NCBI RefSeq assembly: GCF_020700235.1
Contig: NZ_CP085301.1
Span: 2,728,001-2,792,000, forward strand
Direction: 5' to 3'
Origin: Haladaptatus pallidirubidus
GTDB lineage: Archaea; Halobacteriota; Halobacteria; Halobacteriales; Haladaptataceae
DNA: 64,000 nucleotides
Position numbers and translations under genes: made by a program. Shown piece by piece: positions 8,618 to 17,875 of the stretch (the first letter of the stretch is position 1; each line of letters opens with the position of its first letter). Under the pieces are notes generated by a model. That model had not been told where the DNA came from and made no database searches. It saw only the letters and a program-made list of their open reading frames with translations.

Positions 8618-9491
8618 CGGAGTCGCGTCCGAACATCGCCCCGACGAACACACCGCGGACGACGAAGTCGAACCCGTCGAACTGCTCGTCCAACTCGCTG
8701 AGGACGGCGAAATCGAACCGTGGGACATCGACATCGTGGAGGTGACGGACAAGTTCCTCGCCCGATTGGACGAGGCCGACCTCCGAACGTCCGGGCGGGC
8801 GCTGTTTTACGCCAGCGTCCTCCTCCGGATGAAGAGCGACGCGCTCCTCGCGGACGACGAACCCGAAGAAGAGGAACTCGAACCGTGGGAAGCGCCGATG
8901 GCGATGGATGGCGCGATGGACGACGGCGGATTCGATCCCGTGGATTCGCTCGAAGACGAGATGGAGCGCAGACTCGACCGCAAGCACGCCCGCGGTAATC
9001 CGGAAACGCTGGACGAACTCGTCCGCGACCTGCGCGAACGCGAGCGCGGGTCGTGGTGGAAAGAGTCGCGAACCTACGACACCAGCGACTCGCCGCAGGG
9101 GTTCCGCCGAGGGACGCAAACCTTGGACTACCACTCGGGTGACGACATGCGGTTCGACGACGAACCGACCGAGTCGGAGGTGACCGGCACGACCCACGAC
9201 GAGGACATCGAATCGGTCATCGACGACGTTCAAACGGCCCTCGTCTCCCAGTACGAAGCGGGACGAACCGAGGTTTTGTACGCCGAAATCGACGGTGTCG
9301 GCCCGTCACGGGTCGAAACCTATCTCGCGCTGCTGTTCCTCGCCCATCGCAGTTTTCTCACGCTCGAACAGGACGACCTGTTCGGCGACCTCTGGGTGCA
9401 GGACGCTCGCGGTTCTGAAGGAGACGTGGATGGTGACGAGAATCGAGAAACTGACAAGGACGAAGAAGCGGCGGAACTGCTTGCGGACTGA
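8610..9491 (+). CDS. scpA: Segregation and condensation protein A (kleisin)
   Basis: 293 residues, overlapping smc by 8 bases. The kleisin subunit bridges the two SMC heads. The N-terminal part shows the ScpA pattern VEPVELLVQLAEDGEIEPWDIDIVEVTDKFL...RALFYASVLLRMKSDALL. The middle is acidic and variable, and the C-terminal part has the winged-helix-like segment with TYLALLFLAHRSFLTLEQDDLFGDLWV. No scpB is adjacent, as is common in haloarchaea. It converges on the aminotransferase gene with a 10-base gap. Confidence 0.9.
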   Translation: MIDGVASEHRPDEHTADDEVEPVELLVQLAEDGEIEPWDIDIVEVTDKFLARLDEADLRTSGRALFYASVLLRMKSDALLADDEPEEEELEPWEAPMAMDGAMDDGGFDPVDSLEDEMERRLDRKHARGNPETLDELVRDLRERERGSWWKESRTYDTSDSPQGFRRGTQTLDYHSGDDMRFDDEPTESEVTGTTHDEDIESVIDDVQTALVSQYEAGRTEVLYAEIDGVGPSRVETYLALLFLAHRSFLTLEQDDLFGDLWVQDARGSEGDVDGDENRETDKDEEAAELLAD

Positions 9492-9501
9492 ACGTTCCGA
9501 A

Positions 9502-10572
9502 TCAATCGAGAATCGATTCGAGGGCGTCCATCGTCGTTTCGACGCGTGATTTTTGCGCGTTGTAGCCCATGTGTCCGATGCGGAGGATGTCGTCCGCCAT
9601 CTCGCCGAGTCCCGTCGCCACGAGAACATCGTGGCTGTCGTGGAGCCGTCGCTGAATTTCTTTTGCTCGGCCTTCGATTTCAAACGCTGTGACGGTCGGC
9701 GAACACAGCGATTCCGTCCCGGGAAACGGTTCCAGGCCCAGTTCTCGGCCTCGCTTTCGACACAGTTGCGCCGTCTCTTCGTGGCGGGCGAACACCGACT
9801 TCAAACCTTCGTCCAGAATCCGGTCTAACGATGCGTCCAGCGCGTACAGATTCGACACTAGGTGCGTGTAGGGAAGGAAGGAGAAATCCGGGTCGTGCCA
9901 CGGTTCCAAACTGGTGTAGAACGAATCCTGTTCGGTGTTCTCGACTTTCTCCCACGCCGAATCGCTGACCGACACGGTGGTCAGACCGGGCGGCGAACTG
10001 AAACATTTCTGCGACCCGCCGAGACAGACGTCGATGTGTTCGACCGGAACCGGAGTCCCACCGAGGGAGGAAACCGCGTCAACGACGGTGAGGATCCCTG
10101 CGTCTCGTAGTATCGTCAGAATTTCCTCGAAATCGTTCAGCAGTCCGGTCGGCGTCTCGCAGTGAACCATCGTCGCGGCGGTGAAGTCATTCCCCTCGAC
10201 CAACGAGGCGATTTCGTCGGCGTCGAATCCGTCGGTGTAGTCGATGCTGTGCGAAACCGGATTCCCGCCGGCCATCTCCACGAAGTCCGAAAATCCGTCG
10301 CCGTACAGTCCGTTGCCGAGGCACAGTACGTCCTCGTCGGAGGCGACCAGCGAGGTGACCGCGGCTTCGAGACCGAGAATTCCTTCGCCACCCAAAATGA
10401 CCATCTCGTCGTTCGTGTCGTACACTCGCGCCAGTTTGTCGAGCAGGGTTTCGTAGTACGACGCGAATTCGGGGTCAACGTCGGGGTTCATCGCCGATCG
10501 GGCCATCGCGTTTCGGACATCCACGGGAATCGCGGTCGGTCCCGGCGTCATCACGAGCGTTTCGTCGTTCAT
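9502..10572 (-). CDS. Class V aminotransferase (alanine-glyoxylate / serine-pyruvate type)
   Basis: 356 residues with PLP fold type I. The start MNDETLVMTPGPTAIP carries the TPGPT motif typical of serine-glyoxylate and alanine-glyoxylate aminotransferases. The PLP lysine is in LGGSQKCFSSPPGL, the PLP-phosphate region is around GGEGILGLEAAV, and VDAVSSLGGTPV holds the Asp that contacts the pyridine nitrogen. It would transfer an amino group from alanine or serine to glyoxylate or another 2-oxo acid, but substrate cannot be fixed from sequence. It is transcribed alone, convergent with scpA. Confidence 0.85.
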   Translation of the reverse strand: MNDETLVMTPGPTAIPVDVRNAMARSAMNPDVDPEFASYYETLLDKLARVYDTNDEMVILGGEGILGLEAAVTSLVASDEDVLCLGNGLYGDGFSDFVEMAGGNPVSHSIDYTDGFDADEIASLVEGNDFTAATMVHCETPTGLLNDFEEILTILRDAGILTVVDAVSSLGGTPVPVEHIDVCLGGSQKCFSSPPGLTTVSVSDSAWEKVENTEQDSFYTSLEPWHDPDFSFLPYTHLVSNLYALDASLDRILDEGLKSVFARHEETAQLCRKRGRELGLEPFPGTESLCSPTVTAFEIEGRAKEIQRRLHDSHDVLVATGLGEMADDILRIGHMGYNAQKSRVETTMDALESILD

Positions 10573-10789
10573 GAGTAGTGGTACTCCTGATTTGGGTTAA
10601 AACTGCGTGGTAGGTCGATTCAGAAGCTGACTATCGATGCGGATCCCCACGAGCCGTGAATTTCGGCGTATCCGGTTTTCGACCGGTTGCAACAGCTCGA
10701 CACGCGTCGGAGAGAACGAGATCGGTTTTCCGATATTCGGATTTCGGACAAAAAATCGGTTGGTCGCTCGTCCGTCGGTGCCCCGAACC

Positions 10790-11641
10790 TCAGTCGAGAT
10801 ACTGTCCGGCGAGCAGTTCGACTTCTTCCCGCTTTTCTGCCGGGATCGCTTTCGTCGGGGTGTTGATGGTGCCTTCCAGGGCGTGCCCGCAGTCACAGTC
10901 GCGTTCTTCGGGCAAATTCAGAATCGCGTGTTCCACGACCTGCTTGATAGCGTCCTCGTTTTCCGCGGCGTTTTCCAGCACTTCCTCCAAGGTGACTTCG
11001 CTGTCTTCCTTCCACACGTCGTAGTCGGTGACGCCCGCCACGGTCGCGTAGCACATCTCGGCTTCGCGGGCGAGTTTGGCCTCCGGAATCGCCGTCATGC
11101 CGATGATTTCGAAGCCCTGCTGGCGGTAGAAATCGCTTTCGGCGCGCGTCGAGTACTGCGGCCCCTCGATGCAGACGTAGGTGCCGCCCCGGTGGTGGTT
11201 CGCGTCGGTGGCTTCGTCGCTCGATTCCGAGAGGTGTTCTACCATGTGCGGGCAGTACGGGTCGGCGAAGGGCATGTGGACGACCATTCCGCTTCCGAAG
11301 AACGTCGGCGTTCGGTGTTTCGTCTGGTCGAAAATCTGGTCGGGAATCACGAGCGTCTGCGGCGGCAGTTCCTCGCGCAGGCTTCCGACCGCGTTGCTGG
11401 CCAGAATTCGCTCCACGCCGAGTTCCTTCAGCGCGTAGATATTCGCCCGGTACGGCGCTTCCGTGGGCGTTCGCTGATGTTTCGGACCGTGTCGGGGTAG
11501 GAACGCGACTTCTTTCCCCGCTATTTCGCCGATGGTGACGGGCGCGCTCGGTTCGCCGAACGGCGTCGTCACTTCTTCCTCCCGGGTGTTTTCGAGTGGC
11601 AGTGCCTCGTAGATGCCGCTTCCGCCGATGAAGCCGATCAT
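10790..11641 (-). CDS. mtnP: S-methyl-5'-thioadenosine phosphorylase
   Basis: 283 residues, normal for the PNP/MTAP family. It cleaves methylthioadenosine with phosphate to adenine and methylthioribose-1-phosphate in methionine salvage. Seen: the start MIGFIGGSGIYE, the phosphate-binding RHGPKHQRTPTEAPYRANI, ASNAVGSLREELPP, GPQYSTRAESDFYRQQGFEIIGM and the C-terminal CDCGHAL with cysteines as in archaeal MTAPs. It could also act on inosine or adenosine. Its start is adjacent (175 nt) to the divergent, broken MATE gene. Confidence 0.92.
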   Translation of the reverse strand: MIGFIGGSGIYEALPLENTREEEVTTPFGEPSAPVTIGEIAGKEVAFLPRHGPKHQRTPTEAPYRANIYALKELGVERILASNAVGSLREELPPQTLVIPDQIFDQTKHRTPTFFGSGMVVHMPFADPYCPHMVEHLSESSDEATDANHHRGGTYVCIEGPQYSTRAESDFYRQQGFEIIGMTAIPEAKLAREAEMCYATVAGVTDYDVWKEDSEVTLEEVLENAAENEDAIKQVVEHAILNLPEERDCDCGHALEGTINTPTKAIPAEKREEVELLAGQYLD

Positions 11642-11816
11642 GGGTGACGTTGGTTTCGGCAGTCACCTAAACGACACGGGTTCGTATCGAACCGGTTCGT
11701 CCCGGATTGGTTCGTCTCCGGACAGATCCGACTTCGTTTCGCCGTTCTCCCACCTTATGCTACGTGCCAACACACGGTACGAGAGTTGAAGTAGTATTAC
11801 TGATTCATTACGTCTC

Positions 11817-13230
11817 ATGCCCTCTACGCGCCCTACTAACGGACTCACCGAGGGGTCGCTCGTCGGCCCGATGGTGAGGCTCGCGTGGCCCATCGTCGTT
11901 ATTCAGCTGCTACAGGTCACGTACAACATCGCCGATACGTTCTGGCTGGGCGCGCTTTCTTCCGACGCGGTTGGTGCGCTGTCGCTGGCGTTTCCGCTCA
12001 TCTTCTTTCTCATCTCGGTCGGCGGCGGATTCACCACCGCCGGAAGCATCCTCGTTGCACAACACACGGGGGCGGGCGGCGACGAGGAAGCCAACGCAAT
12101 CGCAGGCCAAACGCTCTCGTTTGTTTCAATCATGGCGGTCGGTATCGCCGTCGTCGGCTACTTTCTCGTCGACCCGATGCTCGGTCTGTTGCCCGCGGAC
12201 GAGCGAACCGCCACGCACATCGTGCCGATGGCCGCCGATTACATGCGCGTTTTCTTCCTCGGCTCGCCGTTTCTCTTCGGCTTCTTCGTCTTTTCCGCAC
12301 TCATGCAGGGGTACGGCGAGACGCAACCGCCCATGCGAATCATGGCGGTCAGCGTCCTCGTGAACGTGGTTCTCGACCCGCTGTTCATCTTCGGCTGGGG
12401 ATCGATTGAGGGAATGGGTATCGAGGGTGCCGCGATAGCGACCGTTCTCTCTCGGGGGCTTGCGACGATTTTGGGTCTGTACGTCATATTCGGTACCGAT
12501 ATCGGACCGCAGGTGGAACTGCACCACCTCAGGCCGAACGTCGACCGAATCCGAGAAATTGTCACACTCGGCGTGCCAACCGCGGCGGAGCAGTCCACGA
12601 GTTCGATGGCGATGGTCGTCCTCACGGGAATGGTTGCGACGTTTCCACCAGCGGTCGTCGCGGCCTACGGACTGGGTAATCGACTGTCCTCGCTCGTTTT
12701 CCTCCCCGCGATGGGACTCGGACAGGCGACCAACACGATGGTCGGCCAGAATCTCGGCGCGAAGCGAGCTGACCGCGCGGAGCGCGCAGTGCGACTCGCC
12801 GGAGGGCTGGTTGCGGGCGTGATGTTCGCGGTGGCGCTCGTCGCCTTCTTCGTCCCCGAGCCGCTCGTTTCGGTGTTCCTGTCCGCCGACGAACCCCGGG
12901 TCACGGAAACAATCAAACACGGGAGCGACTATCTCCGCAATCATGGCACCCATGTTCGTCTTCATGGGCGTGTTGCAGGTCATCCTCGGTGCGTTCCGCG
13001 GCGCGGGTAACACCAGAACCGCGTTGGTGTTTTCGATGGTGACGCTGTGGGTCGTCCGGGTTCCCGCGACATACTACCTCGTCTTCGTGGAAGGCTGGGG
13101 ACCGAACGGAATATGGGTCGCTGTCGCACTCGGTGACATCGTCGGCGCAATCGCCGCAGTCGCGTGGTTCCTTCGTGGAACGTGGAAAAAGGCGGTCGTG
13201 ACGGAAGCGGAGCCGACACCCGCGGATTAG
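11817..13230 (+). pseudogene. MATE-family efflux transporter interrupted by a +1 frameshift
   Basis: The first frame (11817-12938) encodes 374 residues of a MATE exporter, including the N-terminal VRLAWPIVVIQLLQVTYNIADTFWLG signature. It then runs out of frame after SDYLR. The homologous continuation IMAPMFVFMGVLQVILGAFRGAG resumes one base over at 12940 and runs to 13230. Deleting one A of the pair at 12939-12940 (CGCAATCATG to CGCATCATG) gives one continuous 470-residue protein of normal MATE length. Either a real mutation or an assembly error. If real, the last two or three helices are lost. A second MATE gene ends at position 220. Confidence 0.85.
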
Positions 13231-13258
13231 TTACTCACTGGCGCCGTTCGCGGTCGTG

Positions 13259-13852
13259 CTATCCGTGTTTCGCGTCACGAACGGTTTCATAGCGCATCTT
13301 GATTTCCTCGAAGAGGCGATTGCCGACCGTCGTTCGAAGTCGCGGCTCCGCCGTTGCGAAGAACTCGTCTAAATCCTCGTACTCCTTGAAATGTTCACTT
13401 TCGCCGTCATATCGTCCCTCACGCTCATACACGAGCGCCTGCAGACACATGTCTACCAAGTCCATATCTTTGACGAACGTCGATTCGGGCGTCTCCCGGG
13501 CTTCGTACTCCTCCCACAGGTTGCGCACGTCGGGAACGAGTGGTTCGGCGAGACTGTTCATCGCGTTTCGTTCCTCGCGGTGTTTCACATCAGACGGAAC
13601 GCGCTGGTCGGCGTCACTCACACGGGTGGCGACATCGCCTGTTTTCGCCTCGGCCACGTCGTGGACGATTGCCATGCGGAGCGCTCTGTCGGTATCGATG
13701 CCCGCTTCCGCTCCGAACTGTAAGCAGAGCAACGCAACCCCCCACGTGTGTCCGGCGACCGACTCGGGGTCGGCGATTCCCCGAAGTTGCCATCCGGTCC
13801 GTCGTTCGTCTTTCAACGCGAACGCTTGGGAGAGAGCTTCGATGGTGTCCAT
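13259..13852 (-). CDS. HD-domain hydrolase (YfbR-like 5'-nucleotidase)
   Basis: 197 residues. The metal-binding residues of the HD superfamily are visible: His in VAGHTWGVALL, the HD pair in MAIVHDVAEAKTGD, and a distal Asp in FVKDMDLVDMCLQALVYE. This spacing matches YfbR/HDDC2-type enzymes, which dephosphorylate deoxynucleoside 5'-monophosphates. It lies 13 nt downstream of a phosphoribosyltransferase gene on the same strand, so the pair probably acts in nucleotide salvage or turnover. Confidence 0.85.
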   Translation of the reverse strand: MDTIEALSQAFALKDERRTGWQLRGIADPESVAGHTWGVALLCLQFGAEAGIDTDRALRMAIVHDVAEAKTGDVATRVSDADQRVPSDVKHREERNAMNSLAEPLVPDVRNLWEEYEARETPESTFVKDMDLVDMCLQALVYEREGRYDGESEHFKEYEDLDEFFATAEPRLRTTVGNRLFEEIKMRYETVRDAKHG

Positions 13853-13865
13853 CTTCCTCGTCGCG

Positions 13866-14576
13866 TTACTGCCCGCCGGTCGCCTTCTCTAACAGTCGCC
13901 ATTCGCCGTCTTTGCGTGACAGCAGGCCGCGGCGAACCATTTCGGTGAGAACCTCGTCCAGTCGGTCGGGTTGCGCGATTTCCATCTGGATGCGCTCGAC
14001 GTCGTGGTACTCGTTCAGATAGTGACGAACGTCGTCGTTCGTGAACACCTCTTGGTCTGCTCTGTCCAGTGCGCCGCTGGTGATGTCTATCATGTCCTCG
14101 ATGAAATTCCACGGGTACACTATCCACGCCCACTCTTCGAGTTGCTCGCCGACGTAGTCGGGGTCGAACTCACTGGTTTGGAGCAGTTGGAGCGTCGCCG
14201 TCCTAACCTCACCGGCCTCTCGCTCGGTGACGTACTCCTCGGCATGTTTGATGGAGCCGCCCGTGTCCGCGATGTCGTCGATGATGAGAACGTCCTTGCC
14301 TTCGACGCTCCCCTCCGGCATCGGGTAGCGAACCTCGGGTTCCCCCGATTTCTGGGCGGTTCCGACGTAATGTTCCATCTTGAGGCTCGTCAGGTCGTCC
14401 AGTCCGAGGAAGTCACAGATACATCGCCCGGCGAACCAGCCGCCACGTGCGAGCGCGACGATGACGTCGGGTTCGAAGTCGGAGACTTTCACCTGCTCGC
14501 TCACGCCGCGGCAGAGACCGTAGATGTAGTCCCAATTGGTAATCGTGCATTTGAAATCGTCCGGCAGGTCGCTCAT
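13866..14576 (-). CDS. Purine-type phosphoribosyltransferase with C-terminal winged helix
   Basis: 236 residues. The PRPP-binding signature VLIIDDIADTGGSIKHA is clear (about residues 95-112), preceded by a hydrophobic strand VIVALARGGWFAGR. The last ~80 residues (from VFTNDDVRHYLNEYHDVERI to LTEMVRRGLLSRKDGEWRLL) look like a winged helix-turn-helix. It would form a nucleoside monophosphate from a base and PRPP; base specificity (xanthine, guanine or hypoxanthine) cannot be told. The added DNA-binding-like domain suggests a regulatory role, as in PurR- or GfcR-like proteins (inference). Operon with the downstream HD hydrolase. Confidence 0.85.
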   Translation of the reverse strand: MSDLPDDFKCTITNWDYIYGLCRGVSEQVKVSDFEPDVIVALARGGWFAGRCICDFLGLDDLTSLKMEHYVGTAQKSGEPEVRYPMPEGSVEGKDVLIIDDIADTGGSIKHAEEYVTEREAGEVRTATLQLLQTSEFDPDYVGEQLEEWAWIVYPWNFIEDMIDITSGALDRADQEVFTNDDVRHYLNEYHDVERIQMEIAQPDRLDEVLTEMVRRGLLSRKDGEWRLLEKATGGQ

Positions 14577-14776
14577 GCTACCGGAGAGTCGCGGCGCGTG
14601 CCACTTAACGGTTTACAGGTTGGGTTTTGACTTCCTGCTCGTCATGTCCTCCGTGAGGTGCTGCGGAACGATATGGCTGGCAGATGGCAAAAATACCATA
14701 CTGAGATATGCTAATTTAAATTAACAATTACGGGAATAGAGCTTTGGAAATCGACACCGAACTACCACACACATCC

Positions 14777-16126
14777 ATGACCCACACCGAAGACTTCGAA
14801 GACCTGCTCGACTGCAAGAACGTTCTCGGCGTCGAGTACGACGAGGAGACGAACACGCTCACGGTGTTCGTCTCCCAGAAACTTCCGGACAGCGAACTCG
14901 CCGACGAGGATAACGTGAAACTGCGCGTCTCCGACGTCACCCTCGAAGTCGAGGACGCGGGATTCGACGAGGAGCGCGATGGATTCGACGCGCTCTCGCG
15001 CGTCGAATCCGTGCCGGAGGCGCAGGCGGACCGACAGGAGCGACACCGGCCGGTCGTCGGCGGCGTCAGCGAAATCAACGCGAAAGCGTCGGCGGCCACC
15101 GCCGGGCCGTATCCCGCCCGCGTGGCGGATACCTCGACGGCGAAATGGAGCGACGCGGTTTCAGAGGGCGACCTCGTCCGTCTCTCGAACAATCACGTCT
15201 ACGCGCGCATCAACGAGGCCGAGTTCGGCGAACCCATCGTCCAACCGTCGTCGACCGACGGCGGAAGCCTTCCGGACGACAAAACCGGCGAACTGCTGGG
15301 CTACGTCACCGTCGAAGACGGCGCGGTGGTTGACGTGGCGGCGCGGTCGGTTGACCCCGAGCAGGATTCCGCGGAGTATCACGAACTGGACGATTCGTGG
15401 CCGACTACCGTCCGACGCGAGGAGTATCGTTCGATGAAGGGCAAGACGGTCACGAAAACCGGCCGAACCACCGGCGTCACCAAAAGTCAGGTCAAAGCGA
15501 CCAGCGCGAGCGTTCGGGTTCGGTTCGGTGACGCCGGAACGCTCACCCTCCGCGACCAGTGCATCGCGGGCGCGATGTCCGAGGGCGGCGACAGCGGGTC
15601 GCCCGTTTTCCTCGATTCGTCCGGCGAACTCGTCGGCCTGCTGTTCGCCGGTTCGGCGCGCCAGACGATTTTCAACAAAATCAGCAACGTGGAGTCCGAG
15701 TTGGGCGTCGAGTTGTTGACCGATGAACCCGGCGAAGGAGGGGATGGCGGAAACGGGGACGGTGGCGGCGGAGATGACGACACTGGCGGCGATGGGGACA
15801 ACGACGACCCGGCTACCTACCGCGAGACGCTTTCGGAATCCGTCTCCGTCGCGGTCGGAACGCCCCAACTCTCGCTGGTGTCGTTCTCGGTGTTGGGGTC
15901 TCCCTCGCCCGGCGAACATGTGTCGGCGACTGCGCGAGTGTCCGGCAGTGCCAAAGGTACCGCGTGGCTCGCCGTCGATGGCGACCGAACCACGTTTACT
16001 TTGGGTGAGGAACACGTCCGCGGCAATCGGTACCTCAAGGACGTTTCGCTCTCGTTCACGGTTCCCGACTCTGCTGGCGAGTCGTTCGACGTGGACGTTG
16101 ACGGCGGTTACGTTCTGGACGAGTAG
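14777..16126 (+). CDS. Chymotrypsin-fold serine protease with C-terminal beta domain
   Basis: 449 residues from the ATG at 14777 (MTHTEDFED); an ATG 11 codons upstream is possible. A chymotrypsin-like triad is visible: His140 in LSNNHVYA, Asp186 in VVDVAARS and Ser273 in GGDSGSPVF, together with GRTTGVT. The N-terminal ~90 residues form a small alpha/beta domain that resembles Nal1-like and bacterial trypsin-like peptidases. A Gly/Asp-rich linker (about 310-340) precedes a ~105-residue beta-sandwich (VSVAVGTPQLSLVSFSVLG to the end). No signal peptide is visible, so it may be cytoplasmic or exported in an unusual way. Monocistronic. Confidence 0.8.
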   Translation: MTHTEDFEDLLDCKNVLGVEYDEETNTLTVFVSQKLPDSELADEDNVKLRVSDVTLEVEDAGFDEERDGFDALSRVESVPEAQADRQERHRPVVGGVSEINAKASAATAGPYPARVADTSTAKWSDAVSEGDLVRLSNNHVYARINEAEFGEPIVQPSSTDGGSLPDDKTGELLGYVTVEDGAVVDVAARSVDPEQDSAEYHELDDSWPTTVRREEYRSMKGKTVTKTGRTTGVTKSQVKATSASVRVRFGDAGTLTLRDQCIAGAMSEGGDSGSPVFLDSSGELVGLLFAGSARQTIFNKISNVESELGVELLTDEPGEGGDGGNGDGGGGDDDTGGDGDNDDPATYRETLSESVSVAVGTPQLSLVSFSVLGSPSPGEHVSATARVSGSAKGTAWLAVDGDRTTFTLGEEHVRGNRYLKDVSLSFTVPDSAGESFDVDVDGGYVLDE

Positions 16127-16724
16127 TCGGTTTGAATGGAGCGTTTCCGTCGTCGTTGATTTGCTTTCACTGAGGTCGTTTCTGCGCGGCTTGCTTGAAT
16201 GACTTGCTTGGTGAGAGCTGGTTGTTTTCGAGTTAGCTGTTGCCGACTCCACTGAAACCGCACCGCAACCGCGGGCCGCACACCTCCCCAACCGACTGCG
16301 CTTCTCACTCCCTGCGGTCGTTGCGATGCTTATCCCTCGCACGACTTCAGCGAGCCTTCTCGGACGATGCGTCCTCGAAGGCTCACCAGCGCGCGCCATG
16401 CGGAACGTTTGATTGCCGAAACCTCCGCAAAAATCCAGCGGCGCGTGTGTCGGGAGGCCTGCGGGATACCCGTAGGCCATCTGAATATCACGTGAGGGAT
16501 GAGCGACCGAGCGTCAGCGAGGAGCGAATCAGTTGGGGGGCATGTGGCTGATTGCGGTGGTGGTCATGTGTTGTCGTGACGTGCTACCGACGAATCTCCA
16601 CCACTCTCACTTTCGTATTGCTGATTTCGTCTTAGTATTCGCGCGTCACCAGCATCTATCCACGTTCTCAAACCACGAAACAGTAAACCGAGCGTTAAAC
16701 CCGGCGGAAAACAACGACTCCAAT
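16127..16724. repeat. Intergenic region with a dispersed haloarchaeal repeat and a long imperfect hairpin
   Basis: About 600 bases without a supportable gene. Positions 16245-16355 are similar in order and wording to 55945-56045, sharing TGAAACCGC..., CCGCAC, CCTCCCCAACCGA, CTCAC..., and ATCCCTCGC. Elements of this type are scattered between genes in many haloarchaea (from memory). Directly after it, 16352-16366 pairs with 16370-16384 (GAGCCTTC...GAAGGCTC, 13 of 15 pairs, 3-nt loop). The frame open upstream of phzF is random. Function unknown. Confidence 0.55.
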
Positions 16725-17627
16725 ATGCGAACAGTCAGAACCCTCCTCGTGGATGCGTTCACCGACGAACCGCTGACCGGAAACGCGGCGGGCGTCGTCC
16801 CCTACGCGGACGACCTAACGGACGACCAAATGCAGGCCGTCGCCCGTGAACTTGCGGTCAGCGAGACGGCCTTCTTCTCGGAAAGCGAGGAGGCGGATCG
16901 CAGCGTTCGGTTCTTTACCCCGACGACGGAAATCGACCTCTGTGGCCACGCGACCATCGCCTCGCACGTTCACCTGCTTGAAGACGGAGAAATCTCGCCG
17001 GGGATGCACACCCTCGAAACGGCGGTCGGCGTGCTGAACATCGAGGTGACGGAAAATCACACCGTTTGGATGACCCAGAACGACCCGGAAATCGAGACGG
17101 TCGAACTGGAGTACGATCGGGTCGGTTCCACCCTCGGTATCGACCCGGCGGCGCTTCGGGACGTTGGCGCGGACGTTCCGATGGCGGTGGCTTCGACCGG
17201 ACTGCCGTGCCTCGTGATTCCGGTTAACTTCCTCGAACACGTCGGCGGCGCGGAACCGGACATGGCGAAAGTCGAAGCACTGTGCGAGGAGGTCGGCGCG
17301 GTCGGAATCTACGCCTTCACCTTCGACGCCATCGACGCCGAATCGACGCTCCACGGGCGGATGTTCGCCCCACTGGCGGGGATTCCAGAAGACCCGGTTA
17401 CCGGAACCGCCAGCGGCGCCGTCGGTGCCTATCTACGCGAAACGGACGCCTTCGACGAGTTCCCCGAAGAACTGCGACTGGAGCAGGGACATTTCCTCGA
17501 CCGTCCAGGCTACGTCCGCGTACATGCGACTGAAGATGGCGCGAAAGTCGGCGGTCGAGCGACGACCGCGCTCGATGGGCAGTTGGTCGTTCCCGAACCG
17601 GAAGAGGACGGGATTATCGAATGTTGA
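16725..17627 (+). CDS. PhzF-family isomerase/epimerase
   Basis: 300 residues from the ATG at 16725 (MRTVRTLLVDAFTDEP); the frame is open further upstream but without coding character. Members of this diaminopimelate-epimerase-like family isomerise small metabolites. Seen: the N-terminal VDAFTDEPLTGNAAGVV, the probable catalytic Glu in VSETAFFSE, FFTPTTEIDLCGHATIA, and the C-terminal repeat of the fold with EDPVTGTASGAVGAYLRE. The substrate is unknown, because most PhzF homologues outside phenazine clusters are uncharacterised. No phenazine genes are nearby. Confidence 0.88.
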   Translation: MRTVRTLLVDAFTDEPLTGNAAGVVPYADDLTDDQMQAVARELAVSETAFFSESEEADRSVRFFTPTTEIDLCGHATIASHVHLLEDGEISPGMHTLETAVGVLNIEVTENHTVWMTQNDPEIETVELEYDRVGSTLGIDPAALRDVGADVPMAVASTGLPCLVIPVNFLEHVGGAEPDMAKVEALCEEVGAVGIYAFTFDAIDAESTLHGRMFAPLAGIPEDPVTGTASGAVGAYLRETDAFDEFPEELRLEQGHFLDRPGYVRVHATEDGAKVGGRATTALDGQLVVPEPEEDGIIEC

Positions 17628-17695
17628 CGGCCAGCGGAAACGAATCCGTCGGCTTTTAGATTCGTTGGCTATCGAATCAGTTCATAATCGCACGT

Positions 17696-17830
17696 GTAGG
17701 AGTGGGACGCTCCGAACCAACGCCTGCGGAGACTGCGTCCCCTGTGGATATGCCTGTATCTGCAAAGCGCGTCGTCGAAACAGGAAGCTCCACCCTCGGG
17801 GAGCGAACGGCGTCAGCCGCGAGCGAGTAG
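17696..17830 (+). pseudogene. 3' remnant of an IS200/IS605-type tnpB
   Basis: Reading in the frame ending at the TAG of 17828-17830 gives SEPTPAETASPVDMPVSAKR followed by VVETGSSTLGERTASAASE. From memory this is the characteristic C-terminal tail of haloarchaeal TnpB/IS1341-type proteins. Nothing upstream (phzF ends at 17627) matches the TnpB RuvC core, so about 370 N-terminal residues are missing. The frame closes at 17657-17659, so the remnant cannot be longer than about 170 bases. Confidence 0.7.
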
Positions 17831-17845
17831 GGCAGGGTAGTTCAC
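17700..17845 (+). mobile_element. Right end of an IS200/IS605-family element with fossil omega-RNA
   Basis: In this family the omega (guide) RNA overlaps the 3' end of tnpB and runs to the right end, with the guide taken from the flanking DNA. Here the tnpB tail is followed by GGGCAGGGTAGTTCAC (17830-17845), which resembles the right end of haloarchaeal elements as I recall it. The GC-rich paired segments around 17790-17830 would be the conserved RNA scaffold. The 'guide' would be the sequence after 17845. The left end, tnpA and the tnpB core are absent. Confidence 0.55.
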
Positions 17846-17875
17846 AGTGTCTTCGGTACGATACGGAACGAGGAG

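Noticed and set aside
10597..10896. Frame of 99 codons downstream of mtnP
   Set aside because: Overlaps the mtnP end in another frame; no motif.
16533..16724. 64-codon extension before phzF
   Set aside because: No similarity to PhzF, Cys/His-rich random composition; family N-terminus begins at 16725.
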